Below, in pieces: positions 5,533 through 12,928 of a stretch of 15,904 nucleotides of DNA. This DNA comes from Candidatus Sifarchaeum marinoarchaea (GTDB taxonomy: Archaea; Asgardarchaeota; Sifarchaeia; Borrarchaeales; Borrarchaeaceae): the NCBI GenBank assembly GCA_016294985.1, contig JAECRW010000021.1, forward strand, positions 1 to 15,904. The letters run 5' to 3'. Position 1 is the stretch's first letter. Every line of letters starts with the position of its first letter. The notes beneath the pieces were generated by a model, which was not told the DNA's origin, ran no database searches, and saw nothing but the letters and a program-made list of their open reading frames with translations. Made by a program: the position numbers and the translations under genes.

Positions 5533-6282
5533 TCAAATATTTGAACACGCTTCGCAATCATCTCTTCTTTGTATCTGCATAATGTCAAAAGACATGGTTT
5601 CTCCATCAAATATCAGCAAACGTCCAATTAAGGGATTTCCTATTCCAAGAACGAGTTTAAATGCTTCCATTGCTTGAAGCGTTGCGAGGATGGCTGGAGT
5701 TGCACCAAGCACGGGAAATTTCTTTTGTTCCAGAGGTGGGGTTGGAAATATGCATCTTAAGCATGGACCTTTACCTGGCACGATCGTAGTTAATTGACCT
5801 TCTAGTCCATAGATACCTGCATGAACAAAGGGTATTTTATAATAGACACAAGCATCATTGATAAGGTATCTTATGCGAAAATTGTCCATTGCGTCAATTA
5901 TGACAGCGGAACCTTTAACCAGGTCAAATATATTGTCTTCAGTGATTTCAAGAGGTAATCCCTCAATTTTAATATCTGAATTCATCTGTACTAGTTTTTC
6001 TTTCGCGGAAATCGCCTTATCTCTTCCGATATCCTTTTCCCAGTGTAATATCTGCCTATTCATGTTGGAGAGGTCTGGCTTGTCCTTATCAATAAGCACA
6101 AGGTGGCCCACTCCACCTACAGCAAGATATATTGAAACAGGGCTACCTAATCCACCAACGCCCATAACTACAATTTTGGATTGCTTGAGTTTTTTTTGTC
6201 CTTCAACTCCCCATCCTTTGATCATCATCTGCCGATCATATCGTTCCAGTTCCGAAGGTGTCAAATATTTTGAATTTTGCAT
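5533..6282 (-). CDS. MoeB/ThiF/HesA-family adenylyltransferase (E1-like)
   Basis: Enzymes of this family adenylate the C-terminal glycine of a ubiquitin-like sulfur carrier (MoaD, ThiS or SAMP-type) for molybdopterin, thiamine or tRNA thiolation, or for protein conjugation. The 249-residue protein shows GVGGLGS (41-47, ATP-binding loop), acidic residues at 65 and 67, NRQ (75-77), K89, D130 in IIDAMDNFRIRYL, and two zinc-binding CxxC pairs, C174/C177 and C243/C246. There is no cysteine at the ThiF thiol position after the first CxxC, which favours a MoeB-like activator. The length matches MoeB (about 250), with no rhodanese extension. GGAAGGGG precedes the ATG. It follows feoB by 123 bases on the same strand, but T-rich sequence lies between, so it may have its own promoter. 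No ubiquitin-like partner is encoded nearby, so the target pathway is undetermined. Confidence 0.88.
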   Translation of the reverse strand: MQNSKYLTPSELERYDRQMMIKGWGVEGQKKLKQSKIVVMGVGGLGSPVSIYLAVGGVGHLVLIDKDKPDLSNMNRQILHWEKDIGRDKAISAKEKLVQMNSDIKIEGLPLEITEDNIFDLVKGSAVIIDAMDNFRIRYLINDACVYYKIPFVHAGIYGLEGQLTTIVPGKGPCLRCIFPTPPLEQKKFPVLGATPAILATLQAMEAFKLVLGIGNPLIGRLLIFDGETMSFDIMQIQRRDDCEACSNI

Positions 6283-6380
6283 TTTGTTCCCCTTCCTTGA
6301 TTATGACAGCGGTATAAGTTCTCAATTAAAAAGATTTTTACACAAATCATTTCTTTTTATCTGTTATCATTTGAAGCTTA

Positions 6381-6390
6381 ATAAAAAAGT
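6381..6390 (-). terminator. T-run after feoB
   Basis: On the minus strand ACTTTTTTAT lies 16-25 bases beyond the feoB stop, which is consistent with U-rich archaeal termination of the feo operon before the MoeB-like gene. Confidence 0.35.
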
Positions 6391-6405
6391 TTAGTCTAAA
6401 GGAAC

Positions 6406-8388
6406 TTATAAGAAAAGTGACAGCAGGCGAAAAGTCACTCCGCCTAAAATCAGTGCTAACGCAATATCAGCTATAATAATAATAGCTGTCCTTTTCCAAC
6501 CATATTCGCGCATTAATGCTCCTATTGTTGCTACGCAGGGTACATAAATCATTGTGACGAGAGAAAAGACTATCATTTGAACAGGTGTTAGAACCAAATC
6601 AAAATTAACTGTACCAGATACATCTGCCAACAAAATTAATGTTAACTCTTTTCTAAGAATCCCGAACACTAATGGTATTGCACTAAAATCTGGAAGCCCT
6701 AACCAACTTACAAAAATAGGAGACATCACCATTCCCAGTATTTCAAGTAATCCAGCTAAACGAAGTAATTCTATTATAAGGCTGCCTGCAACCATCAGGG
6801 GAAACGCAATATACACGAAATCTTTGGATCTGTTCCAAGTTTTTATTAACATCACTTTTATTGAGGGTTTCTTGTAAGCTGGCATTTCCATAATGAGGCC
6901 CAATGGTTCACCTGGAACTGTTTTAAATGCAATTCTTCCTAACACAAATATCAAGACCAAATTGAACAAATAAAGTCCCATTGCCCATCCAAAACCAACA
7001 AATCGTGCAACTAGTCCAAGTATGACTACAGTCCGAGCTGCACAAGGAATCAAGACAACTACAAATCCTGCAATCAGTCTTTCTCTGTCAGTTTCCATTA
7101 TACGACAACCAACGCACGCAGGAACGCTGCAACCATAGCCAAGTATCAAGGGAATAAACGCTTTTCCATGAAGACCCATTTTATGCATAATATTATCCAT
7201 TAGGAATGCCGCTCTGGGCAAATAGCCTGTATCCTCAAGAAACGCGAGTATCAGATAAAACGGAATAATGTATGGCAAAGCTATTGTAATTCCTGCTAAT
7301 ATACCCTCCACCAAACCACGAGAAATTATAGAAACAAGTGGTGGGGGTAATCCAGCGTTTAAAAGAAAGATTTCAAGATTTGGGAGTAATGCACCATAAA
7401 ATATACCTTCTAAAATCCCGATCAGAAAATTGCCTACTACAAAAACGATGGCAAACATAAGAGCCATAACTGCAATCAAAAATGGATAGCCAAATATTCG
7501 GTGAGAAGTAAGTGTATCTAGTTTTTCCTCAAATGTAAGTCGAGGTTCCCTCACGAATTCTTGTACTTTCTGGGCGATTCGATGTGCAATATTATATCTC
7601 TCGGCAGCAATAGCTACCGAGGAAATATGGCCGTGTATTTCTTCAATTTCTGTGATATGTTCGCTGGCTAATTCAAGGATAGCCGATCCATTTTTGTGTT
7701 TTTGAACCTTTTCAACAATAATTTCGTCTTTTTCTAATATCTTGATACTAAGCCATCTAGGAGGATAAAGGTTAGAGAGTTCAGGAAGGAATTCCATTAT
7801 TTTCTCTTTTAAGTTCTGAATACGCTTTTCAATTTCTCCACCGTATTTTGGTGGTGTTGGAATAATTTTGGTTTTTCCCTGAGCTACAGCTACCACTTCA
7901 GAGATAAGTTCACTTATACCCATCCCAGAAATAGCCGTAGTTCCAACAACTGGGATATTTAATAATTCTGACAGTTCTTCCAGATCAATACAGATACCCT
8001 TTTTCGAGCAAAAATCCATTTGATTGGAAGCCATTATGACAGGCGCTTCAAGTTCGAGTAATTGTACTGTGAAGTAAAGATTTCTCTCTAGATTAGAAGC
8101 ATCAATGACATTAATTATAATATCTGGCCTTTCCAATGCTATATATTCACGAGACACCACTTCTTCAAGGGAATATGCAGAAAGAGAATAAATGCCTGGC
8201 AAATCGAGGACGTTAAAAGTATAACCTTCGTAATATAGCGTACCTTCGGCACGTTCCACAGTTTTTCCAGGCCAGTTTCCGGTCACCTGGTTAAGGCCGG
8301 TTAGTTGATTAAAAATCACAGACTTGCCGACATTCGCATTCCCAGCTAGAGCAATGCGTAGGCTTTTCTTGTTTTCCAAAGAATTCAC
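6406..8388 (-). CDS. feoB: Ferrous iron transporter FeoB
   Basis: This inner-membrane Fe(II) importer has an N-terminal GTPase. In the 660-residue reading, the G motifs are GNANVGKS (16-23), TGNWPGKT (36-43), DLPG (62-65) and NQMD (122-125). A helical spacer follows (about 180-290), then the multi-helix transport domain containing GYGCSVPACVGCRIMETDRER near 420-440, the conserved cysteine-bearing gate region. Length is typical of archaeal FeoB. The frame opens at GTG 8388, but AGGTGA (8390-8385) overlaps that codon and sits 5 bases before a TTG at 8379; the TTG, giving MENKKSLRIALAGN, is the better start. It lies 7-16 bases after the FeoA-fusion gene, clearly one operon, controlled through the inverted repeat at 9093-9114. 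Confidence 0.96.
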   Translation of the reverse strand: MNSLENKKSLRIALAGNANVGKSVIFNQLTGLNQVTGNWPGKTVERAEGTLYYEGYTFNVLDLPGIYSLSAYSLEEVVSREYIALERPDIIINVIDASNLERNLYFTVQLLELEAPVIMASNQMDFCSKKGICIDLEELSELLNIPVVGTTAISGMGISELISEVVAVAQGKTKIIPTPPKYGGEIEKRIQNLKEKIMEFLPELSNLYPPRWLSIKILEKDEIIVEKVQKHKNGSAILELASEHITEIEEIHGHISSVAIAAERYNIAHRIAQKVQEFVREPRLTFEEKLDTLTSHRIFGYPFLIAVMALMFAIVFVVGNFLIGILEGIFYGALLPNLEIFLLNAGLPPPLVSIISRGLVEGILAGITIALPYIIPFYLILAFLEDTGYLPRAAFLMDNIMHKMGLHGKAFIPLILGYGCSVPACVGCRIMETDRERLIAGFVVVLIPCAARTVVILGLVARFVGFGWAMGLYLFNLVLIFVLGRIAFKTVPGEPLGLIMEMPAYKKPSIKVMLIKTWNRSKDFVYIAFPLMVAGSLIIELLRLAGLLEILGMVMSPIFVSWLGLPDFSAIPLVFGILRKELTLILLADVSGTVNFDLVLTPVQMIVFSLVTMIYVPCVATIGALMREYGWKRTAIIIIADIALALILGGVTFRLLSLFL

Positions 8389-8395
8389 CTAAGTC

Positions 8396-9022
8396 TTAAG
8401 AATTAATAGGCTTAACAAAAATCCTTTTTGCAATTCCATACCCAATCGCAAGACAAGTATTTCGGATACAAATCTCAACAGGACCTCGAAGTAGCGCCTT
8501 CTTATTGAGTATTATTTCTGCTCCGGGTGTAAGACCCATGTCTGCGAGTCTTTGAACTTTTCCTCTGCCGCCAAACATGAATTGAACGACACCTTTTTCT
8601 CCCACACGGAGCTGTGTAAGTGGGATGACTTCCTCAATTCGTCCTTGTATTCCCTCAAGGTTCTGATAAAATAAACTGATATTAGAATTATTTAGCCCAT
8701 GTCTATGCCAGTCAATAGAGTTTTTCCCTTTGTGTTTTGCTAGAAATCTGTGAAGACCTCTTTTCGGATGTATGAAACGGTCATGTACATATTTTGCTCT
8801 ATGTATTCTAAGGGCTTCATTACCCTTTTCTGTTATTTTTAAAACGCCTTGATCTTTAGTAATCAAATCATTAGATTGAGCAATAGCTACGACTTTTTCA
8901 ATATCTGAAATGGGAACGCCTAATTCGTCAGCTATTCTTTGGAGAGGGAGTTCCTTAACACCGTTGACTTTGATAAGCTCAAGAAAGCATGGGATGAGTT
9001 CTTCCAATTTTTGGATAGACAT
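8396..9022 (-). CDS. Winged-helix regulator fused to FeoA domain
   Basis: The protein is 208 residues from the ATG at 9022. That start is chosen because GGTGA lies 4 bases before it; a longer frame opens at 9067 without such a site. Residues 1-72 form a winged-helix-like domain (ELPLQRIADELGVPISDIEKVV, then a wing ending LKITEKGNEAL). Residues 74-108 are strikingly rich in histidine (H74, 80, 85, 91, 97, 106, 108). Residues 132-204 are a FeoA/SH3-like domain with RLADMGLTPGAEI and GPVEICIRNTCLAIGYGIAKRI. FeoA domains assist FeoB, and in DtxR-family repressors an equivalent SH3-like domain modulates metal response. The fusion may therefore both repress the operon through the box at 9093-9114 and act with FeoB. 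The dimerisation and metal ligands of classical DtxR are not recognisable, so the family label is tentative. Confidence 0.85.
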   Translation of the reverse strand: MSIQKLEELIPCFLELIKVNGVKELPLQRIADELGVPISDIEKVVAIAQSNDLITKDQGVLKITEKGNEALRIHRAKYVHDRFIHPKRGLHRFLAKHKGKNSIDWHRHGLNNSNISLFYQNLEGIQGRIEEVIPLTQLRVGEKGVVQFMFGGRGKVQRLADMGLTPGAEIILNKKALLRGPVEICIRNTCLAIGYGIAKRIFVKPINS

Positions 9023-9092
9023 GAAGTCACCCGTTGTATTAAACCACACGATTTTAGTCAATGACAAGAAGGCTATGTACGTATTATAGGTC

Positions 9093-9114
9093 AGATTTAG
9101 GATTACCTAAATCT
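9093..9114 (-). promoter_or_regulatory. Iron-box-like operator of the feo operon
   Basis: AGATTTAGG-ATTA-CCTAAATCT is a perfect inverted repeat with 9-base arms and a 4-base spacer. Its core TTAGG-N4-CCTAA resembles operators of DtxR/IdeR-type iron repressors (TTAGGTTAGCCTAA). It lies just downstream of a TATA-like box on the minus strand, where it would cover the transcription start, and about 71 bases before the regulator's ATG at 9022. Autoregulation by the winged-helix/FeoA protein, with iron as signal, is the simplest reading. Confidence 0.7.
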
Positions 9115-9116
9115 TT

Positions 9117-9124
9117 CTTATAAA
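9117..9124 (-). promoter_or_regulatory. TATA box of the feo operon
   Basis: On the minus strand this reads TTTATAAG in an A-rich context. A start about 25 bases downstream falls near 9095, inside the inverted repeat. A second AT-rich string (GATATAAGAAG) sits a little further upstream and could be an alternative. Confidence 0.5.
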
Positions 9125-9274
9125 TCTTCTTATATCTTTTCGTATTTACAAGAGAATTCGTTAGAATGCGCGAATAAAATGACAACCTCCTAGAAATTCC
9201 AAAAATCTAATAACACCTATTTTTTTGTAGTTGCTCTTTGCGAATGAAAAGAGAAACTTGCGGCAAAACAAAAA

Positions 9275-9282
9275 ATTATAAG
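9275..9282 (+). promoter_or_regulatory. TATA-like box of the ArsR-like gene
   Basis: ATTATAAG is preceded by an A-rich stretch that could act as a TFB-recognition element. Transcription would start near 9304, giving a leader of about 67 bases that contains the inverted repeat at 9315-9345. Confidence 0.4.
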
Positions 9283-9314
9283 CAACATAAATCTAAAGTT
9301 TAATTGTAAAAGTA

Positions 9315-9345
9315 TTCCACTGTCATTGAATTCGTGACGGTGGAA
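9315..9345 (+). repeat. 11-bp inverted repeat in the leader of the ArsR-like gene
   Basis: TTCCACTGTCA (9315-9325) and TGACGGTGGAA (9335-9345) are complementary except for one position, which would be a G-U pair in RNA; the loop is 9 bases. It ends 25 bases before the ATG at 9371 and lies just after the predicted transcription start. It may be the binding site of the encoded regulator (an autoregulatory operator) or an RNA hairpin. Confidence 0.55.
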
Positions 9346-9370
9346 ATGAACTTAAGCGAGGCAAAATTTA

Positions 9371-9904
9371 ATGACTAGGGCATTGCTCTCTGAAGCAGAC
9401 ATTACGTTACTTGCAAATTTCTTTAAAGCGTTAGGAAATCCAATACGACTTGTTGGATTGAATGAAATGCTTAGAGGAAACAATCGTTTAATTGATATCG
9501 CACAAGAGTCAGGAAAGATGATCAAGAAACGAAAGCAAGGCAAAAAAAACAATAAGTTTCGAAGTAGTGATATTGCGGAGCACATCAAAAAACTTTATAC
9601 TGTAGGTTTGGCTGAAAAAGTAGGAAATAGTCCGAAGGATCTTCTGTATCTCCCTAGCAACGAGAAACTTATTAAAAAGTACTTGAGGCTATCTCGTGAA
9701 TTTGCAGAGTTAATGGCGGTATCCAATCAACTTAAAGAACTACAAGCAACATCAGAACAACTCAAACATGCAAAGGACTCAATACAGATCGATGATTTGT
9801 CATCGGCTTTATCAGGAAGTCTGCCGAGTTTAGATAAACTAATTAAAGAAAAGAAAAATGAAATTAAGAAAAAAGCTGCTACTTTTGAAGAAATGCTAAC
9901 GTAA
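9371..9904 (+). CDS. ArsR-like winged-helix protein
   Basis: The protein has 177 residues. Residues 10-100 resemble an ArsR-type winged helix: LANFFKALGNPIRLVGLNEML is the typical start, RSSDIAEHIKKLYTVGLAEKV the recognition-helix region, and LLYLPSNEKLIKKYL the wing and following helix. A basic insertion (about 49-63, KMIKKRKQGKKNNK) separates the first helices from the recognition region, which is unusual for a family of about 100 residues. The C-terminal 75 residues are strongly helical and charged with heptad-like spacing, probably a coiled-coil or effector segment. No clustered cysteine or histidine metal site is seen. It is divergent from the feo operon and converges on the glp operon (27-base gap), so either could be a target; the leader inverted repeat suggests autoregulation. 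The function is not established. Confidence 0.65.
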   Translation: MTRALLSEADITLLANFFKALGNPIRLVGLNEMLRGNNRLIDIAQESGKMIKKRKQGKKNNKFRSSDIAEHIKKLYTVGLAEKVGNSPKDLLYLPSNEKLIKKYLRLSREFAELMAVSNQLKELQATSEQLKHAKDSIQIDDLSSALSGSLPSLDKLIKEKKNEIKKKAATFEEMLT

Positions 9905-9931
9905 GCGTATAAAGTGCATTCTATATCGAAA

Positions 9932-11233
9932 TCATAATGAGTTATTCGCGTTCACTCCAGCAAGATATCCTGTTGTAAGTGCGACGCCAAGACCAGATTT
10001 TTCACTTATATAATCATAATTGGCAAGAATTGACCCTGCTGCAAAAAGGTTTGTAAGCACGTCTCCATTTTGAGCTATTGGTTTCATTGCCTGATTTACT
10101 TGAATTCCAGCAAATGCAATTCTATGATTTCCGGATTCAAGACGTCTTTCTGAGAAATTATTCCTATTATCCCTATGCACTGGTAAATTGAAAACGGGTT
10201 CGTAAAATTTATTCCCATCAAAATACAAGCCTTCTGCGATGAAACTACCTGATGCAAGCACATACACATCTGCCTTAAACGTCTGCCTATAAATATCAGA
10301 TACTGTTTCCAATGTTTTGCACTCATTATTTTCGATATGTGCACTTAAAACTTGAAGACCTCTGTGAATCTCAACACCAATGTCATTGGCAGCATTTTCT
10401 AAAATTTGTTGAAGTCTCTGTCCAGGCACTGATGGTGGGAGAGATAGACATTCAAACACTGGAACTCCAAGTTCTTTTTCGAGTATTGTATGGTTTTTAA
10501 CCCAGTTCTTGTATCCTAATATTGCAGGAACAACTACGGCATCTACATCTACTTCCGTTATCAATTCTTTAAGTTGTTCAAGAAATCTTGAAAATGCCTC
10601 TTCAGTGTCTAGTGCTTCAGCAATTTCTATTGATGTAATATCTTTATCTTTTCCTAAACTGGGGATCGTTATTTCTTTTGGAACGACTTCATTAGTTGTA
10701 GTCTGTCTTAAAAAAGAATTTACAACGTAGTGCAATGATTTTGCAAAAAATTTAGCATTAAATTCAGCATAGCCTCTTACTCCAACAGCCATGAGTTTTG
10801 CATCTGTGAGTTCGAGAAGATTGCCGTGCCTCATTGTCAAAGGGATTATGCAACTTGGTCTATATGTGCCGAAATAATTTGACAGCACGATATTTTGAGC
10901 AGTATCGCCAACGTAAGCCATGTTTGTGATTTTAAGGAAATCTTTAATAGAATCTTTCACAATTTCTAGTGCTTTTTTATCGTCTCCATTGCCTAATATT
11001 GCGTAAGGATGCTTTGGTGAAGTTCTAATCAGATTTCGAATTTCATCCTCCGGATTTAAGACTAATTTATTCTGGGCATATCCGAGGAGATCTATTGCAC
11101 CCGTGCTCATATTTGTAGTCCCTAAGCCTCTGCTGAGAACTGCAACTTTCTTTCCTGCTTCAGCGATTTTTCTAGCTGCAGTCAGCCCAGCCATGCCAGC
11201 GCCAATGATAATTGCATCGTAATGTATGTCCAT
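9932..11233 (-). CDS. glpB: Anaerobic glycerol-3-phosphate dehydrogenase subunit B (GlpB-like flavoprotein)
   Basis: This 433-residue flavoprotein (E. coli GlpB is about 419) is the second subunit of the anaerobic glycerol-3-phosphate dehydrogenase, thought to pass electrons from GlpA to a further iron-sulfur subunit. It begins with a Rossmann dinucleotide motif (DAIIIGAGMAGLTAARKIAE, about 6-25) and the segment LSRGLGTTNMSTGAIDLLGY characteristic of GlpB. A second conserved region near the C-terminus reads NLFAAGSILANYDYISEKSGLGVALTTGY. The start ATG overlaps the glpA stop by one base (TAATG), so translation is probably coupled. No gene follows on this strand; the ArsR-like gene converges from the other side. 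No membrane helix is seen. Confidence 0.88.
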   Translation of the reverse strand: MDIHYDAIIIGAGMAGLTAARKIAEAGKKVAVLSRGLGTTNMSTGAIDLLGYAQNKLVLNPEDEIRNLIRTSPKHPYAILGNGDDKKALEIVKDSIKDFLKITNMAYVGDTAQNIVLSNYFGTYRPSCIIPLTMRHGNLLELTDAKLMAVGVRGYAEFNAKFFAKSLHYVVNSFLRQTTTNEVVPKEITIPSLGKDKDITSIEIAEALDTEEAFSRFLEQLKELITEVDVDAVVVPAILGYKNWVKNHTILEKELGVPVFECLSLPPSVPGQRLQQILENAANDIGVEIHRGLQVLSAHIENNECKTLETVSDIYRQTFKADVYVLASGSFIAEGLYFDGNKFYEPVFNLPVHRDNRNNFSERRLESGNHRIAFAGIQVNQAMKPIAQNGDVLTNLFAAGSILANYDYISEKSGLGVALTTGYLAGVNANNSL

Positions 11234-12882
11234 TATTTTCGACTCTTCAGTATTTTTTCGTGTAATTGATCGTAATTTCCTACGCAGCTAAACACTGATT
11301 GGTTTAATAGTTCCTGTCGAAGCTGGTTCATCCAAAGAACAAATTTCGTGCCTTTCCATCGTTCCTCAATAAAGTCAATGATTGCTTTTTGTATATCAGC
11401 TATTTCGTTGTCTTTTGAATACTCAAACAATTGATATGCAAGTTTGAGTGTACACAAACCACCTTGGCAAATACCAAATCCAGCTTGCGTTCTTTTGCAA
11501 ATATCCTCAAGAGTGTAAGCCCACAATTTATCTATCGTGTATTTAACTTCTGCATTCGATACGTATTCACATGAACATGCCGTCAATCGCGTAAGGGGAT
11601 TTTTTTCCATAGAGGTAAAAATTGTCTTCGCTTCAGCTTCCCATCTCCCAATTGTACGGTCTGCAAGGAGCCAAGGGATCTTTAGTTTCTTAGCAACTTC
11701 CACAAAATTGAGATCGTGTTCTTCTGCACCGGGAAGTTTTGTTTTATGTGTTACACAATCTGCATGTATGCAAAGTTTTTCTGCAACTAAATCTGCAGTT
11801 TTCTCTGCCATAAGCCTGTAAGTTGTCAACTTACCCCCTGTAATTGTGATTAGTCCTGTAACACCGTCTCTTGTTTCGTGATCAAGTACTCTAAATGTTC
11901 TACTAATTTCCCTGCCTTCCTCACCAGGTTCAGCTCCAAATAACGGTCTGTTACCGGCATAAGCACGCACCATCCGAGCCTCCTCGACAAATGGCGAAAG
12001 AACAGCGCCTTCACGAATCATTTCATCTACTTCTTCTGCTGTGACTGGAAACTGATCAGGATCCTCCATAGAAACTGATGTTGTTCCAATAATAGCCGTA
12101 CTGATATGGGGAACTATAATATCACCATTCGCAGGAAAACGAAGTCTGTTAACCACACGTGTGAAAAGTCTTCGATCAATGACAACCATGACGCCTTTGG
12201 ATGGTGTTATTGGAATATGAATATTAGCTAGTTTTGCAATTTCTCCAGCCCAAACCCCTGTCGCGTTAATCACACAATCTGCGTATAAATCATAGATTTT
12301 TCCTTTCCTGTGATCCTTAACTCGAACGCCTGTAACAGTCGCATCATCTTTATGGAGAGCTATTACTTCAGAATAGGTTCGAATAGAAGCACCTAATTGC
12401 GCTGCCTGGAGTGCTGTGCTTACAATAAGTCTAAATGGATAAACACTTCCGTCATTAACATAAAATGCAGATTCAATATCTTCATTAAGATATGGCTCCA
12501 TTTGAAGTGCTTCTTTTGGCGATAATTCTTTTGTTTCAACATTACATTCTCTACAACCCTGAAGAAACAGATCTCTAAATTCAGGATCATCAATTCCAGA
12601 AATTCCTACAAAAAGTCCTCCCGTAAGATGGGCTGAATTTGAAGCTATCTCAAGAAGAATTTTACTTTCCTCAGCACATTCTCTTGCCGATTCTTTGTCT
12701 TTCACTACGTAGCGCCCACCGCTGTGAAGCAGACCATGAAGTCGACCACTAGTTCCACTACTGAGGTCATGTCTTTCAAGTAAAACAGTTTTTAATCCTC
12801 TTAAAGTGAGATCTCTGGTTACTTCTGCACCGGTTGCGCCTCCACCGATAATTATTGCATCAAACCGTTCCATAAGTGACAT
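11233..12882 (-). CDS. glpA: Anaerobic glycerol-3-phosphate dehydrogenase subunit A (GlpA)
   Basis: This FAD enzyme oxidises sn-glycerol-3-phosphate to dihydroxyacetone phosphate. It is 549 residues, close to E. coli GlpA (542). It has the FAD motif GGGATGAEVTRDLTLRG (about 13-29), then ERHDLSSGTSGRLHGLLHSGGRYVVKD typical of the family, ITITGGKLTTYRLMAEKTA before the C-terminal part, and a BFD-like [2Fe-2S] region with CSC near 435 and CQGGLC near 471-476. The C-terminal FIEERWKG-WMNQLRQE segment matches GlpA rather than the aerobic GlpD. An ATG three codons in (12873), giving MERFDAIIIGGG, is better spaced from GAGAGG and may be the true start. It lies 46 bases after glpK and overlaps glpB by one base. 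Confidence 0.93.
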   Translation of the reverse strand: MSLMERFDAIIIGGGATGAEVTRDLTLRGLKTVLLERHDLSSGTSGRLHGLLHSGGRYVVKDKESARECAEESKILLEIASNSAHLTGGLFVGISGIDDPEFRDLFLQGCRECNVETKELSPKEALQMEPYLNEDIESAFYVNDGSVYPFRLIVSTALQAAQLGASIRTYSEVIALHKDDATVTGVRVKDHRKGKIYDLYADCVINATGVWAGEIAKLANIHIPITPSKGVMVVIDRRLFTRVVNRLRFPANGDIIVPHISTAIIGTTSVSMEDPDQFPVTAEEVDEMIREGAVLSPFVEEARMVRAYAGNRPLFGAEPGEEGREISRTFRVLDHETRDGVTGLITITGGKLTTYRLMAEKTADLVAEKLCIHADCVTHKTKLPGAEEHDLNFVEVAKKLKIPWLLADRTIGRWEAEAKTIFTSMEKNPLTRLTACSCEYVSNAEVKYTIDKLWAYTLEDICKRTQAGFGICQGGLCTLKLAYQLFEYSKDNEIADIQKAIIDFIEERWKGTKFVLWMNQLRQELLNQSVFSCVGNYDQLHEKILKSRK

Positions 12883-12928
12883 CCTCTCACTATAAAAATA
12901 AAAAAAGAGTAGAGAATAATATATTTGA

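Larger units (their letters stand above)
9023..9370. other. Divergent regulatory region between feo operon and ArsR-like gene
   Basis: It contains the feo operator (9093-9114) and TATA box (9117-9124) on the minus side. On the plus side it contains a TATA-like box (9275-9282) and an 11-bp hairpin or operator (9315-9345). Between them (about 9130-9270) the sequence is AT-rich, with a CAACCTCCT string near 9182, and holds no recognisable gene. Confidence 0.5.

Noticed and set aside
5858..6394. 178-codon plus-strand ORF opposite the MoeB-like gene
   Set aside because: The minus-strand frame has clear MoeB motifs; the plus-strand product is a Ser/Ile-rich shadow.
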